64,000 nt of DNA from Winogradskyella sp046545555 (GTDB lineage Bacteria > Bacteroidota > Bacteroidia > Flavobacteriales > Flavobacteriaceae). The notes beneath the pieces were generated by a model that was given only the letters and a program-made list of their open reading frames with translations, was not told the origin of the DNA and ran no database searches. Position numbers and translations under genes: made by a program. The stretch lies in contig NZ_JBHZTH010000001.1 in assembly GCF_046545555.1 (NCBI RefSeq), positions 2,124,310 to 2,188,309 on the forward strand, written 5' to 3'. Below are positions 27,696 to 36,851 of this stretch, one piece after another (positions within the stretch are counted from its first letter, which is position 1; each line of letters begins with the position of its first letter).

Positions 27696-28535
27696 ATGAA
27701 AATTCAACTCGAAACCATAACTAGTAAAGACAAATCATTTAGTATGATGTTCAATCCACGTCTTAGTGATTTATTTTATTGGCACTTTCACCCTGAATAT
27801 GAATTAGTGTATATTGAAGCAGCATCAGGTACTCGACATATAGGAGAGCATATATCTACTTATAAAGAAAGCGATTTAGTCTTTATAGGCTCAAATATTC
27901 CTCATTTAAATTTCGATTACGGAGTTCAAACAGAATATCGAAAAGTAGTAGTGCATTTAAAAAAAGATTTTATTGAGACTTATTTTAATGGAATACCAGA
28001 ATTATCCTCAATCACTAAATTAATTGAAAAATCTAAATATGGCTTAGCATTTAATAGCAAAATAAAAAAACAAGTTGGAGAAAAATTATTTCAGTTTGAA
28101 CATTTAAACGATTTTCAGAGATACACTCAAATGCTCGAAGTTCTGCAAATACTTGCAAATGACTCGAATCCAGAATTATTGCATGATCAGCCTTTCAAAA
28201 ACAGAGTTAGCGAAAGAGAACAAGGTCGATTAAGAACTATTTATGCTTTTGTAGATGAAAATTATCATAAAAAAATCAGCTTGAATGAAATAGCCAAAAT
28301 TAGTAATATGTCTAAAGAGGCTTTTTGTAGATATTTTAAAAAAGTCAGTAATTATACCTTCATTGAATTCTTAAATAGATATCGCATCAGTCAATCAAAG
28401 CGCATTCTAATGTCGGGAAAAAGTGTAAGTAACGCTTGTTATCAATCTGGTTTTGAAAGTCTCTCTTATTTTAATCGTACTTTCAAAAAAGTGACTAATG
28501 AAAATCCACGAGACTTTAGAAAAAAATATTTGTAA
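27696..28535 (+). CDS. AraC-family transcriptional regulator
   Basis: A 279-residue regulator with a cupin-type N-terminal sensor (about 15-130; HFHPEYELVYIE) and two C-terminal helix-turn-helix motifs (about 185-278; ISLNEIAKISNMSKEAFCRY and SYFNRTFKKVTNENPRDFR). It probably binds a small ligand and controls the divergently transcribed PhyH gene through the shared 142-bp intergenic region. That pairing is inferred from position. Confidence 0.92.
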   Translation: MKIQLETITSKDKSFSMMFNPRLSDLFYWHFHPEYELVYIEAASGTRHIGEHISTYKESDLVFIGSNIPHLNFDYGVQTEYRKVVVHLKKDFIETYFNGIPELSSITKLIEKSKYGLAFNSKIKKQVGEKLFQFEHLNDFQRYTQMLEVLQILANDSNPELLHDQPFKNRVSEREQGRLRTIYAFVDENYHKKISLNEIAKISNMSKEAFCRYFKKVSNYTFIEFLNRYRISQSKRILMSGKSVSNACYQSGFESLSYFNRTFKKVTNENPRDFRKKYL

Positions 28536-28553
28536 AAAAGAAGCGTTTACAAA

Positions 28554-28934
28554 TCATTTCACAGCAATCATACTAATTTCAACATTTACAAACTTAGGTA
28601 AATTAGCAACCTCTACGGTTTCTCTTGCAGGTGCTGTGGCTTCATCAAAATAGTTACCATAAACTTCATTAATTTGAGAGAAGTTATTCATATCGCTTAT
28701 AAAGATGGAGGTTTTTATCACATTTTCAAAAGTCATAGCTGCGGCTTCTAAAACAGCCTTCATATTTTCCATAACTTGCTTAGTCTCAGTTTTAATATCA
28801 TCTATAACAAGTTCCATAGTGTCTGGATGCAAGGCGATTTGCCCAGAGGTATATAATGTGTTACCTGATAAAACAGCTTGGTTATACGGTCCTATTGGTG
28901 CTGGTGCTTTAGAGGTATTTATTATTTTTTTCAT
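28554..28934 (-). CDS. ridA: RidA family enamine/imine deaminase
   Basis: A 126-residue Rid protein. Family marks are GPYNQAVLSGNTLYTSGQI (about 17-35) and the catalytic Arg in PARETVEVANLPK (about residue 104), with the closing VEISMIAV. RidA destroys reactive 2-aminoacrylate and related enamines. It is convergent with the AraC gene, and the LptD gene lies downstream on the same strand. Confidence 0.93.
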   Translation of the reverse strand: MKKIINTSKAPAPIGPYNQAVLSGNTLYTSGQIALHPDTMELVIDDIKTETKQVMENMKAVLEAAAMTFENVIKTSIFISDMNNFSQINEVYGNYFDEATAPARETVEVANLPKFVNVEISMIAVK

Positions 28935-29008
28935 AGTATGTTCTCTGATAACAGGAATTTCATTAATGGGTTAAACAGTACTTAAATTTAATTGAAATAT
29001 TTTTAAGA

Positions 29009-31789
29009 TTAATTACCAACTCTTTGGTCTGGTTGACGACGCTGATCGTATTTTAAGTCTTTTAATAAGTTAGACTTTATACCGATAAAGAAATTCCAGC
29101 TACTTCGGTTACTAAAAGGTACCCAAGTAAAATTCATTCTCCAACTCAATAAGTCTCGCTCAAAACGTAATTGTGTAAAGGTAAAACCTTGGTTTAAGAA
29201 ATCGTAACCAGAAGATGCTCCAATACTCCAACGAGGAGAAAGTTCTACATCACCAGAAAACATGAGTGATTGCGAAGTTATTTCGTTTTGTCGGGTAGTG
29301 TTAGAATAATTTGTGGCAAAGGCTAATCTCAGGTTCCATGGCATTTTATAATTATAAAACTCATTATTCTCTTCCTCGTCATCTTTATTTCTATCCTTAT
29401 CGGTTAGACGTCGATCGGCAAAATCCTCTGATTTACCAAATAAATCATCAGTTCTACTATTAGAATTAGCAGCACGTCGCTGAGAATCTTTATCCTCATC
29501 ATCGTCACGCCCTTTACTAGAAAAACTATCATTGTTAAGAGAATAGCTTATATTTAAGTTAGCTGAAGTTAATCTAAAAAGACTACCGCCATTATCAATG
29601 TTAAACCTATCTATTAAGTTATTGTTGCTATCTAATGCATACGGGTTTAAAGTCATCCCAAAGTTAACACTCATCTTTTTATTGAGAATCTGAGTCCCTC
29701 CACTAACGCGCACAGGGCTTATGTTCAGTGAGTCAGCAGCAAGATTGTAGGCCGTAGAAAAGTTTAAGTTATTCAGTAAAAATACCTTTTCTGGTTCTGT
29801 TTTTGTAGAATCTTTAGACCGTACTTTAGCTTCAATGTTATTACCTAAGGCAAGACCGATACTACTCGAGTAATTGTTGCCTGGTCGTCCGAAGAGTGAA
29901 TTTTCGAATCGTGTATATTCTACCTGATCACTGGTTGTACCATCTGCATCTATAACATCATAGGTTTCATAGTACTGATCAAAAGCGGGTGTGACTGTAT
30001 AACTTATAGAAGGTCGCATAACGTGGCGTATAGCCTGAATTTTAGGATCCTTACCTTTTTTCTCAAAATTATACATTCCATATAATGTGGTACCGATACT
30101 AGAGCTAAAATTATACGTTAAGAACCGATCAAAACCATTGCGATCTAATGTAACTTCGGCTTGTGTATTTTGGTCGAAGAACCGACGTACAGTTTTTAAA
30201 GTCCATGTTTCTTCAAAATTAGCACTCGTACTTACACTAAAATGATTGAATAATTTAAAATTTGTTGTTACGGGAATACTGTGGCGCATGCCTGCCAATG
30301 CATCATCAAACATTTCGCTTTTACCAAATAAAGAATCGGTGGTATTAATACGATATTCTCCTCTTGTATTTACTTGAAAGTTTATGTTCTGTATCGCTCC
30401 TTTTTTTACTCCAGATTTTGGTGCAAATGGAAATACTCTACTCATTGATGCTTGCATGGTTGGTAAAGTTAAATTTATGTCTTCCGTATTTGTATTTTGA
30501 CTATGTGTTGCCGTTAAACTTAAATTGACTTGTGGTTCAGTTTGAAATGTTTTAGAGTAAGATACGGATGAAGCGAGAGTATTATTTAAAAAGCTATTCT
30601 GATTGATCTGATTTATAGATTGTTGATAGTACTGACTACTACCTAAGTTAACTGATGCGGAAAATCTAGAATTAGGATTGGATTTTGCGTCTTGACTATG
30701 GGACCATCTTATATTGTATATTGTACTTTGACTAAAATCTGGAAAACCACGTTCACTATTTAAGAGATTTTCATATCTAAAACCTACATTTCCTCTAAAT
30801 TTATAACGAACCGCATAATTACTTTCTAAACGGACACCATAACTACCATTGGTATAATAATCACCTAGAACGGCTAAATCCATATAATCACTTATGGCAA
30901 AATAATATCCACCATTTTGTAAAAAGTAACCACGATCATTACCAGTGTCTTCTCCAAAAGAAGGAAAAATAATACCTGAGGTTTGTTTCTTAGACATTGG
31001 AAAATATGCAAAAGGAATTGCTATTGGCGTTGGTACATCATAAATATACATCTGGCTCATACCCGTAACAATCTTCTTGTTTGGGACAATCTTTGCTCTG
31101 TTCATTAAAATGTAATATTCAGGATCCTCTAAATTCTCTGATGTTGTAAACTTGCCTTGAGAAATAAAGTAAACAGAGTCATTCTCTCTTTTTGTTCGTT
31201 CTGCAATTACAGTTCCGCCACTTTGTTCGGTCACAGAGTTATAAATAAGTGCTTTTCTGGTTTCTGTGCTAAAGACTATTGAATCTGGTTCTATAACATT
31301 AGCTCCTTGCTTAAAAACAGGTTTTTGAGAATAGCCCGTAGAATCTTTTATACGCCCAGCATAAACTAAATTTTTGCTATAATCTATAACAATGACACCA
31401 GACGTAATCACCATATCCCCATAATCTACTTTAGCTTCATTGTAAAGCCGAATTTGTTGTTTTCTTTGGTTTATTGCCACATAGTCCTTGGCCTTATAGG
31501 TAACTATATCTGTTAAGAAGGCATCTTTTTTTACAGAATCTTTTTCTGTAGAATCTACTTCTTTAATATTTGAAGGTTTACTTTTTAGAGTGTCTATAGG
31601 AATTACAATTGCAGGAATTGCTGTAGAATCTGCCGGTATTGCAGTTTTCTTTTTTGAGGTTTCTTGTGCTGAGCTAAAAGTGTTGATAAGCACTGTAAAA
31701 CTCAGGGTAAAAAGTATGTGTAGGCTATTTGTACGCAATCCTTTTAGATGTATTTTTGTAAAAGTATGGCTCGGTTTTTGAAACGCCAA
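29009..31789 (-). CDS. lptD: Putative LPS-assembly protein LptD
   Basis: A 926-residue outer-membrane protein. An N-terminal hydrophobic signal (about residues 24-42, ending SSAQ) precedes an OstA-like β-jellyroll region (about 90-230) and a large barrel. It matches the Bacteroidota LptD family, which inserts lipopolysaccharide into the outer leaflet. A charged, low-complexity insertion (about 755-805) is unlike the rest. The start may lie a little downstream. It is divergent from the amidase gene (110 bp). Confidence 0.85.
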   Translation of the reverse strand: MAFQKPSHTFTKIHLKGLRTNSLHILFTLSFTVLINTFSSAQETSKKKTAIPADSTAIPAIVIPIDTLKSKPSNIKEVDSTEKDSVKKDAFLTDIVTYKAKDYVAINQRKQQIRLYNEAKVDYGDMVITSGVIVIDYSKNLVYAGRIKDSTGYSQKPVFKQGANVIEPDSIVFSTETRKALIYNSVTEQSGGTVIAERTKRENDSVYFISQGKFTTSENLEDPEYYILMNRAKIVPNKKIVTGMSQMYIYDVPTPIAIPFAYFPMSKKQTSGIIFPSFGEDTGNDRGYFLQNGGYYFAISDYMDLAVLGDYYTNGSYGVRLESNYAVRYKFRGNVGFRYENLLNSERGFPDFSQSTIYNIRWSHSQDAKSNPNSRFSASVNLGSSQYYQQSINQINQNSFLNNTLASSVSYSKTFQTEPQVNLSLTATHSQNTNTEDINLTLPTMQASMSRVFPFAPKSGVKKGAIQNINFQVNTRGEYRINTTDSLFGKSEMFDDALAGMRHSIPVTTNFKLFNHFSVSTSANFEETWTLKTVRRFFDQNTQAEVTLDRNGFDRFLTYNFSSSIGTTLYGMYNFEKKGKDPKIQAIRHVMRPSISYTVTPAFDQYYETYDVIDADGTTSDQVEYTRFENSLFGRPGNNYSSSIGLALGNNIEAKVRSKDSTKTEPEKVFLLNNLNFSTAYNLAADSLNISPVRVSGGTQILNKKMSVNFGMTLNPYALDSNNNLIDRFNIDNGGSLFRLTSANLNISYSLNNDSFSSKGRDDDEDKDSQRRAANSNSRTDDLFGKSEDFADRRLTDKDRNKDDEEENNEFYNYKMPWNLRLAFATNYSNTTRQNEITSQSLMFSGDVELSPRWSIGASSGYDFLNQGFTFTQLRFERDLLSWRMNFTWVPFSNRSSWNFFIGIKSNLLKDLKYDQRRQPDQRVGN

Positions 31790-31899
31790 AAGTACTGTTA
31801 TTTTTTTGTGATTATTTTATTAAGATCATAAAGTTTAAAAATACTGTTTTACTAACAATATCGTCTAATAATATGAGTTTATAAACCGTTAGATTAAAT

Positions 31900-33018
31900 A
31901 TGCAAACGACTCAAAAATATAGAATAGTATTCTTAGTAGTGATATTTATCACTTCTTTAACATCCTTTTCTTCATTACAAGCACAACAAGGTAAGTTTGT
32001 AGTGGTGTTAGATGCTGGTCATGGTGGTAAGGATCCAGGTAGACCAACAAAAAATGGGTATAAAGAAAAAAGTATAGCACTTAAAGTCGTGCTCGAAATA
32101 GGAAAGCAGTTAGAGAAAAACCCAGATTTTAAAGTAATTTACACACGAAAAACAGATGTTTTTTTAGAACTTTATGAACGTTCGGCAATAGCGAATAAAG
32201 CAGATGCCGATTTATTTGTTTCAGTACATTGCAATGCACATCATACACAAGCTTATGGTACTGAAACATATGTTTTAGGGGCAAAAAATTCTGATAGAAA
32301 TATGGCAGTGGCTAAAGCCGAGAATGAAGTAATTTTTTTAGAGGATAATTATCAAGAAAATTATGCAGGTTTTGATCCTAGTTCTCCAGAATCTAGCATT
32401 GCAATTGGGATTGAGCAGGAAGTATATGTAGAACAAAGTATTCAACTTGCAAAGAAAATTGAAGATAATTTTTCTGGTAAACTTAAAAGAAGAAGTAGAG
32501 GTATAAAACAACTAAGTTTATGGGTATTACATAATACGTATATGCCTAGTGTACTTGTTGAAACAGGTTTTATAACAAACAAAAAAGAAGGCGCTTACTT
32601 AAATTCTAATAGTGGACAAAAAAAGATAGCAACTCAAATAAGAAATGCTATTGAGGATTATAAAAGAGAAATAGACCTAAATGTGGGTAGTCTTAATTTG
32701 GGAGGAGATACTGTCCCTAATGAAGTTACAGATGAAAAACCTTCAATATTTAACGATATAACGTTTAAAGTGCAAATTGCGGCAAGTAAAAATGATTTAG
32801 CTACAAAGTCCTATAACTTCAATGGATTAGATAATCTTAGCAAAGAAAAGTCAGGTGTAATATATAAATATTTTTACGGAAGCACATCTAATTATAACAA
32901 AGCCCAAAAACTACAATTAGAAGCTAAAGATAAAGGCTATAAGTCTAGCTTTGTGGTTGCGTATAAAGACGGAAAGCAGATTGAACTATCTGAGGCATTA
33001 AAATCTACAAGTGATTAG
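31900..33018 (+). CDS. N-acetylmuramoyl-L-alanine amidase (Amidase_3) with SPOR-like domain
   Basis: A 372-residue exported enzyme cleaving the amide between MurNAc and the stem peptide. Signal peptide about 1-28. Amidase_3 motifs are VVLDAGHGGKDPG (Zn His), a second Zn His at VHCNAH, and the catalytic Glu in SVLVETGFITN. The last ~80 residues (TFKVQIAASKNDL...YKSSFVVAYKDGK) look like a SPOR domain that binds denuded septal glycan. It probably acts in cell separation. MlaD follows on the same strand. Confidence 0.92.
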   Translation: MQTTQKYRIVFLVVIFITSLTSFSSLQAQQGKFVVVLDAGHGGKDPGRPTKNGYKEKSIALKVVLEIGKQLEKNPDFKVIYTRKTDVFLELYERSAIANKADADLFVSVHCNAHHTQAYGTETYVLGAKNSDRNMAVAKAENEVIFLEDNYQENYAGFDPSSPESSIAIGIEQEVYVEQSIQLAKKIEDNFSGKLKRRSRGIKQLSLWVLHNTYMPSVLVETGFITNKKEGAYLNSNSGQKKIATQIRNAIEDYKREIDLNVGSLNLGGDTVPNEVTDEKPSIFNDITFKVQIAASKNDLATKSYNFNGLDNLSKEKSGVIYKYFYGSTSNYNKAQKLQLEAKDKGYKSSFVVAYKDGKQIELSEALKSTSD

Positions 33019-33055
33019 TATCACTAATTAGAAACATTATTAATATATTTATTCC

Positions 33056-33063
33056 TAATTTTG
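33056..33063 (+). promoter_or_regulatory. Possible -7 box before mlaD-like gene
   Basis: TAATTTTG is an exact match to TAnnTTTG, placed 21 bp before the TTG start of the MlaD-like gene. No clear -33 element is seen at the expected spacing, so this is a weak call. Confidence 0.3.
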
Positions 33064-33084
33064 TTTTAACCAAAGTAAGGACCA

Positions 33085-34026
33085 TTGAAAATTACAAGAG
33101 AAGTTAAAGTTGCTATATTAGTTTTATCTGGTATAGCCCTTTTTATTTATTTATTTACGTTTTTAAGAGGTGAAGAATTATTTTCTGATTCAGAATCATA
33201 CTACACAGAATTTGATTACAATGCTTTGAGTATGTCATCTCCTGTAACTGTAAAAGGTAATAAAATAGGTAAAATTGAAGATATCGATTACGTTTTTGAG
33301 ACTGGTAAAACGCGTGTTTATTTTTCTGTAGATCCTAAACTTAAATTTTCAAAAAACAGTATGATTCGTCTTTACCAAACTGGTCTTATGGGAGGTAACG
33401 GTTTGTCAATTATTGATACTGGAGATGGAGATATTGCAAAACCTGGAGATTTCATTGCCTCAGAAGTGAAACCAGGATTAGTAACAACTTTAGAAAAAGA
33501 CTTCTCAAAAGTGAGTTCTAATTTAGACAATACATTACTCTCAGCGGATACCTTAGTGACTAATTTAAATGCATTGGTTGTTGATGAATCTAATGAGGGC
33601 CTAAAACAGACTATAGCAGAATTAAACTCTACCTTAAAATCGTTTAAAGGACTTTCTAATTCTATTCAGAATGTTATTAAACAGAATAATGAGAAGATTG
33701 CTTCTGTTTTAGAAAATTTTGATAAAACAAGTGAAAATTTAAGTGCACTCTCATCGGAGTTAAAAGATGCAGGTCTGTCTACTACTATTGAAGGTTTAAA
33801 TAAAACTTTAGTAAGTATGCAGAGTTTGTTATCTAGTATTGAAGGAGGAGAAGGCACCATTGGTAAACTTCTTAAGGATGATGCGTTATACAATAATCTA
33901 GAAGGCGCTTCTAAAGAAATGGAGCTTTTATTATTAGACATAAAACTACATCCTGCAAGATACAGACGTATATTATCTAAAAAGGAAATTCCTTATCAAC
34001 CACCAACAGAAGATCAAAAGAATTAG
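33085..34026 (+). CDS. mlaD: MlaD/MCE-domain protein with TTG start
   Basis: A 313-residue membrane-anchored MCE protein: N-terminal membrane segment (about 8-25), MCE domain (about 37-115; YNALSMSSPVTVKGNKIGKI and GLMGGNGLSIIDTG), then a long helical region. MCE proteins carry phospholipids between membranes. No ATG occurs at the right place; TTG at 33085 fits the alignment to the hydrophobic start. A partner permease and ATPase are not in the window. Confidence 0.88.
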   Translation: MKITREVKVAILVLSGIALFIYLFTFLRGEELFSDSESYYTEFDYNALSMSSPVTVKGNKIGKIEDIDYVFETGKTRVYFSVDPKLKFSKNSMIRLYQTGLMGGNGLSIIDTGDGDIAKPGDFIASEVKPGLVTTLEKDFSKVSSNLDNTLLSADTLVTNLNALVVDESNEGLKQTIAELNSTLKSFKGLSNSIQNVIKQNNEKIASVLENFDKTSENLSALSSELKDAGLSTTIEGLNKTLVSMQSLLSSIEGGEGTIGKLLKDDALYNNLEGASKEMELLLLDIKLHPARYRRILSKKEIPYQPPTEDQKN

Positions 34027-34035
34027 ATCATTTTT

Positions 34036-35349
34036 ATGGAATACTTACCAAACATTCTATTTGCCATTATCCTTATTGTAGGTATAGGCTATTTTGCTAA
34101 AAACATTAAAAAACTAATTAGAAATATCAAACTTGGTCAAGAAGTTGATGCAAGTGATCATAAATCCGAGCGTTGGACTAATGTAGTTCGCATAGCATTA
34201 GGTCAAAGTAAAATGATAAAACGACCGGTATCTGGTTTTCTTCATGTTATAGTTTACGTAGGTTTCGTTATTATTAATATAGAAGTATTAGAAATAATAA
34301 TCGATGGTTTATTTGGTACACATCGTATCGGACAAGAGTTTTTACCTAACTCAGTATATGGCTTTTTAATTGGGTCTTTTGAGGTTTTAGCAGTATTAGT
34401 ACTTGTATCAGTAATTGTATTTTGGTTAAGACGTAATATTATAAAAATAAAGCGCTTTTTGAGTGCGGAAATGAAAGGGTGGCCAAAAAGCGATGGTAAT
34501 ATAATCCTTTATTTCGAAGTTGTTTTGATGTGTTTGTTCTTAGTTATGAATGCAACAGATACAACTTTTCAAAGTATGGCTTCTGGTAATTTAATATCTC
34601 AATTTATAGCACCTTGGTTCGAAGGGCTTTCTGACACAACATTGCATACTATAGAGCGCACGGCTTGGTGGTTGCATATTGTAGGTATTTTAATATTTTT
34701 AAATTATCTATACTGGTCAAAGCATTTACATATCCTTTTAGCTTTTCCGAATGTATATTATGGTAGTTTAGAGCCTAAGGGTAAAGTTAATAATCTACAA
34801 GCTGTTACCAATGAAGTTAAGTTAATGATGGACCCAAATGCTGATCCATTTGCTGCGCCAGCTGAAGGAGAGGAAGATGATGTACCTGCTAAATTCGGTG
34901 CTAGTGATGTCATGGATTTAAGTCAGACACAACTATTAAACGCTTACACCTGCACAGAATGTGGAAGATGTACATCAGCATGTCCCGCTAATCTTACAGG
35001 TAAGAAATTATCTCCTCGCAAGATTATGATGGATACCAGAGATCGTCTAGAAGAAGTAGGTAAGAATATTGATGCTAATAATGGTGAGTTTAAAGATGAT
35101 GGTAAACAGCTGTTAGGAGATTATATTACTAATGAAGAATTATGGGCATGTACAACGTGCAATGCTTGTGTGGAAGAATGTCCTGTAAGTATAAACCCAT
35201 TATCTATAATTTTAGAAATGCGTCGTTATTTAGTTATGGAGCAGAGTGCTGCACCAATGGAATTAAATAATATGATGACCAATATAGAAAATAACGGAGC
35301 TCCATGGCCTTACAATCAAATGGATAGACTGAATTGGAAAGATGAGTAA
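34036..35349 (+). CDS. Membrane Fe-S oxidoreductase subunit
   Basis: A 437-residue protein with about five N-terminal membrane segments (about 5-235), followed by a dicluster domain with CTECGRCTSACP (about 307-318) and CTTCNACVEECP (about 373-384). It resembles the membrane/iron-sulphur subunit of heterodisulfide-reductase-like or glycolate-oxidase-type complexes that pass electrons to quinones. The CCG-domain protein at 35532 is the expected partner. Substrate is unknown. Confidence 0.85.
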   Translation: MEYLPNILFAIILIVGIGYFAKNIKKLIRNIKLGQEVDASDHKSERWTNVVRIALGQSKMIKRPVSGFLHVIVYVGFVIINIEVLEIIIDGLFGTHRIGQEFLPNSVYGFLIGSFEVLAVLVLVSVIVFWLRRNIIKIKRFLSAEMKGWPKSDGNIILYFEVVLMCLFLVMNATDTTFQSMASGNLISQFIAPWFEGLSDTTLHTIERTAWWLHIVGILIFLNYLYWSKHLHILLAFPNVYYGSLEPKGKVNNLQAVTNEVKLMMDPNADPFAAPAEGEEDDVPAKFGASDVMDLSQTQLLNAYTCTECGRCTSACPANLTGKKLSPRKIMMDTRDRLEEVGKNIDANNGEFKDDGKQLLGDYITNEELWACTTCNACVEECPVSINPLSIILEMRRYLVMEQSAAPMELNNMMTNIENNGAPWPYNQMDRLNWKDE

Positions 35350-35512
35350 AAGACAAATATTAATTATAGCTGCAATTACTTTAATTACGCTAGGTATGGT
35401 ATTAATGATTCAACTAAAGGATCATAAATATGGCTATATACTAGGTGGTGCTATAATTGGTGGTGGTTTTGGTATTATACCATCTTTATTTTCTAAAAAA
35501 AAAGAAGAATAG
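35342..35512 (+). CDS. 56-residue membrane protein between Fe-S genes
   Basis: A short gene, MSKRQILIIAAITLITLGMV at its start, with two hydrophobic helices (about 5-22 and 31-48) and a KKKEE tail. It overlaps the stop of the membrane Fe-S gene by 8 bp and ends 19 bp before the CCG-domain gene, so translation is probably coupled to both. Similar tiny proteins lie here in related flavobacteria by my recall. It may be a structural subunit of the complex. Confidence 0.7.
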   Translation: MSKRQILIIAAITLITLGMVLMIQLKDHKYGYILGGAIIGGGFGIIPSLFSKKKEE

Positions 35513-35531
35513 CCTTAAAGACTAGTTTGAA

Positions 35532-36314
35532 ATGAGTGAGGAATTAAAAGTGCCAACAATGGCAGAATTTATGGCAGAAGGTAAACAGCCCGACATTTTA
35601 TTTTGGGTAGGTTCTGCTGGTAGCTATGATGATAGAGCTAAAAAAATAACTAAAGCTTTTGTAAAAATATTAAACAAAGCCAACGTAAACTTTGCGGTTT
35701 TAGGAACTGAAGAGAGTAATACAGGTGATGTAGCAAAGCGTGCAGGGAATGAGTTTTTATTTCAAATGCAGGCCATGATGAATATTGAGGTTTTAAATAC
35801 ATATGAAGTTAAACGCATTGTAACCTGTGATCCTCATTCTTTTAACTGTTTAAAAAATGAATACCCAAGTTTAGGTGGAAGTTATGATGTAATACATCAC
35901 ACACAGTTTATTCAAGAATTAATTGAATCTGGTAAACTTAAAGTTGAAGGCCAAACGTACAAAGGAAAGCGTATTACATTTCACGATCCGTGTTATTTAG
36001 GTCGTGCAAATAGTGTTTATGATTCGCCTCGTGAAGTTCTGAAAAAGACAAATGCCAATTTAATAGAAATGAAGCGTCATAAATCTACTGCTCTTTGCTG
36101 CGGTGCTGGTGGAGCTCAAATGTTTAAAGACGCAGAGCCTGGTAATAAAGAAATAAATGTTTTAAGAACTGAAGACGCTCTAGAAACTCAACCAGATATT
36201 ATCGCAACAGGTTGCCCTTATTGCAATACTATGATGACTGATGGTATAAAGGCAAAAGAAAAGGAAGGTAAAGTTACAGTATTAGATGTTGCAGAGCTGA
36301 TAGCAAATTCATAA
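35532..36314 (+). CDS. CCG-domain Fe-S protein (HdrB/LutA-like)
   Basis: A 260-residue cysteine-rich protein. Two CCG-type cysteine sets are visible: CDPHSFNC with HDPCYLGR, and CCGAGGAQMF with GCPYC. Such domains bind a non-cubane or linear-type Fe-S site in heterodisulfide reductase B, lactate and glycolate oxidase subunits. With the membrane dicluster protein upstream it would form one oxidoreductase complex. Confidence 0.87.
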   Translation: MSEELKVPTMAEFMAEGKQPDILFWVGSAGSYDDRAKKITKAFVKILNKANVNFAVLGTEESNTGDVAKRAGNEFLFQMQAMMNIEVLNTYEVKRIVTCDPHSFNCLKNEYPSLGGSYDVIHHTQFIQELIESGKLKVEGQTYKGKRITFHDPCYLGRANSVYDSPREVLKKTNANLIEMKRHKSTALCCGAGGAQMFKDAEPGNKEINVLRTEDALETQPDIIATGCPYCNTMMTDGIKAKEKEGKVTVLDVAELIANS

Positions 36315-36329
36315 TATAAAATTTAAATT

Positions 36330-36851
36330 ATGGAGTTATTTTCTAATTCTCAGATAGATGCAAACGCGCTTCCAAAATCTGAAGACCTAGAACTAGTACC
36401 GATTTCTTCAAAGTATTTTAAAATTATAATAATAAATACGTTTATAGCCTTTGGTGTATTTATTACAGTTTTAATACTTCTTAATTCATTTGCTGATGAT
36501 AGCGAGTTTAAAACCTTCTCTGATTATCTAATAGGGTTTACAATTCTATTATTTGTAATTTCTCTTTTAATTTCTTTTTTAGGTTTTAAAAAGCGAAAGT
36601 ATGCTATGCGCGAAAAAGATATGACTTACAGTCATGGTTACTTAGTAAATAAAACTTTAACACTGCCTTATAATCGGATACAGCATATTGAAATTTCGAG
36701 ATCATTCTTAGCACGTAAATTTGGCTTATCTACGCTAAAGATATATTCGGCAGGTCAATCTGGTGGTGATCTTTCTATAAAAGGATTAGATAAAGAAATA
36801 GCAGACGCTCAATATACTTTTTTAACTAAAATAATTAATGAGCGCTTATAA
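36330..36851 (+). CDS. Membrane protein with bacterial PH domain (YdbS-like)
   Basis: A 173-residue protein with two central membrane segments (about 33-53 and 62-82) and a C-terminal bPH2 domain (about 90-170; MTYSHGYLVNKTLTLPYNRI, HIEISRSFLARKFGLSTL). It overlaps the following larger PH-domain gene by 14 bp. The pair resembles the YdbS/YdbT proteins of Bacillus, which protect against some antimicrobial peptides; the role here is inferred. Confidence 0.85.
   Translation: MELFSNSQIDANALPKSEDLELVPISSKYFKIIIINTFIAFGVFITVLILLNSFADDSEFKTFSDYLIGFTILLFVISLLISFLGFKKRKYAMREKDMTYSHGYLVNKTLTLPYNRIQHIEISRSFLARKFGLSTLKIYSAGQSGGDLSIKGLDKEIADAQYTFLTKIINERL

Noticed and set aside
29009..31789. Reading 29009-31789 as a general TonB receptor
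   Set aside because: No plug domain or TonB box; the OstA-like N-terminal region and barrel fit LptD better.
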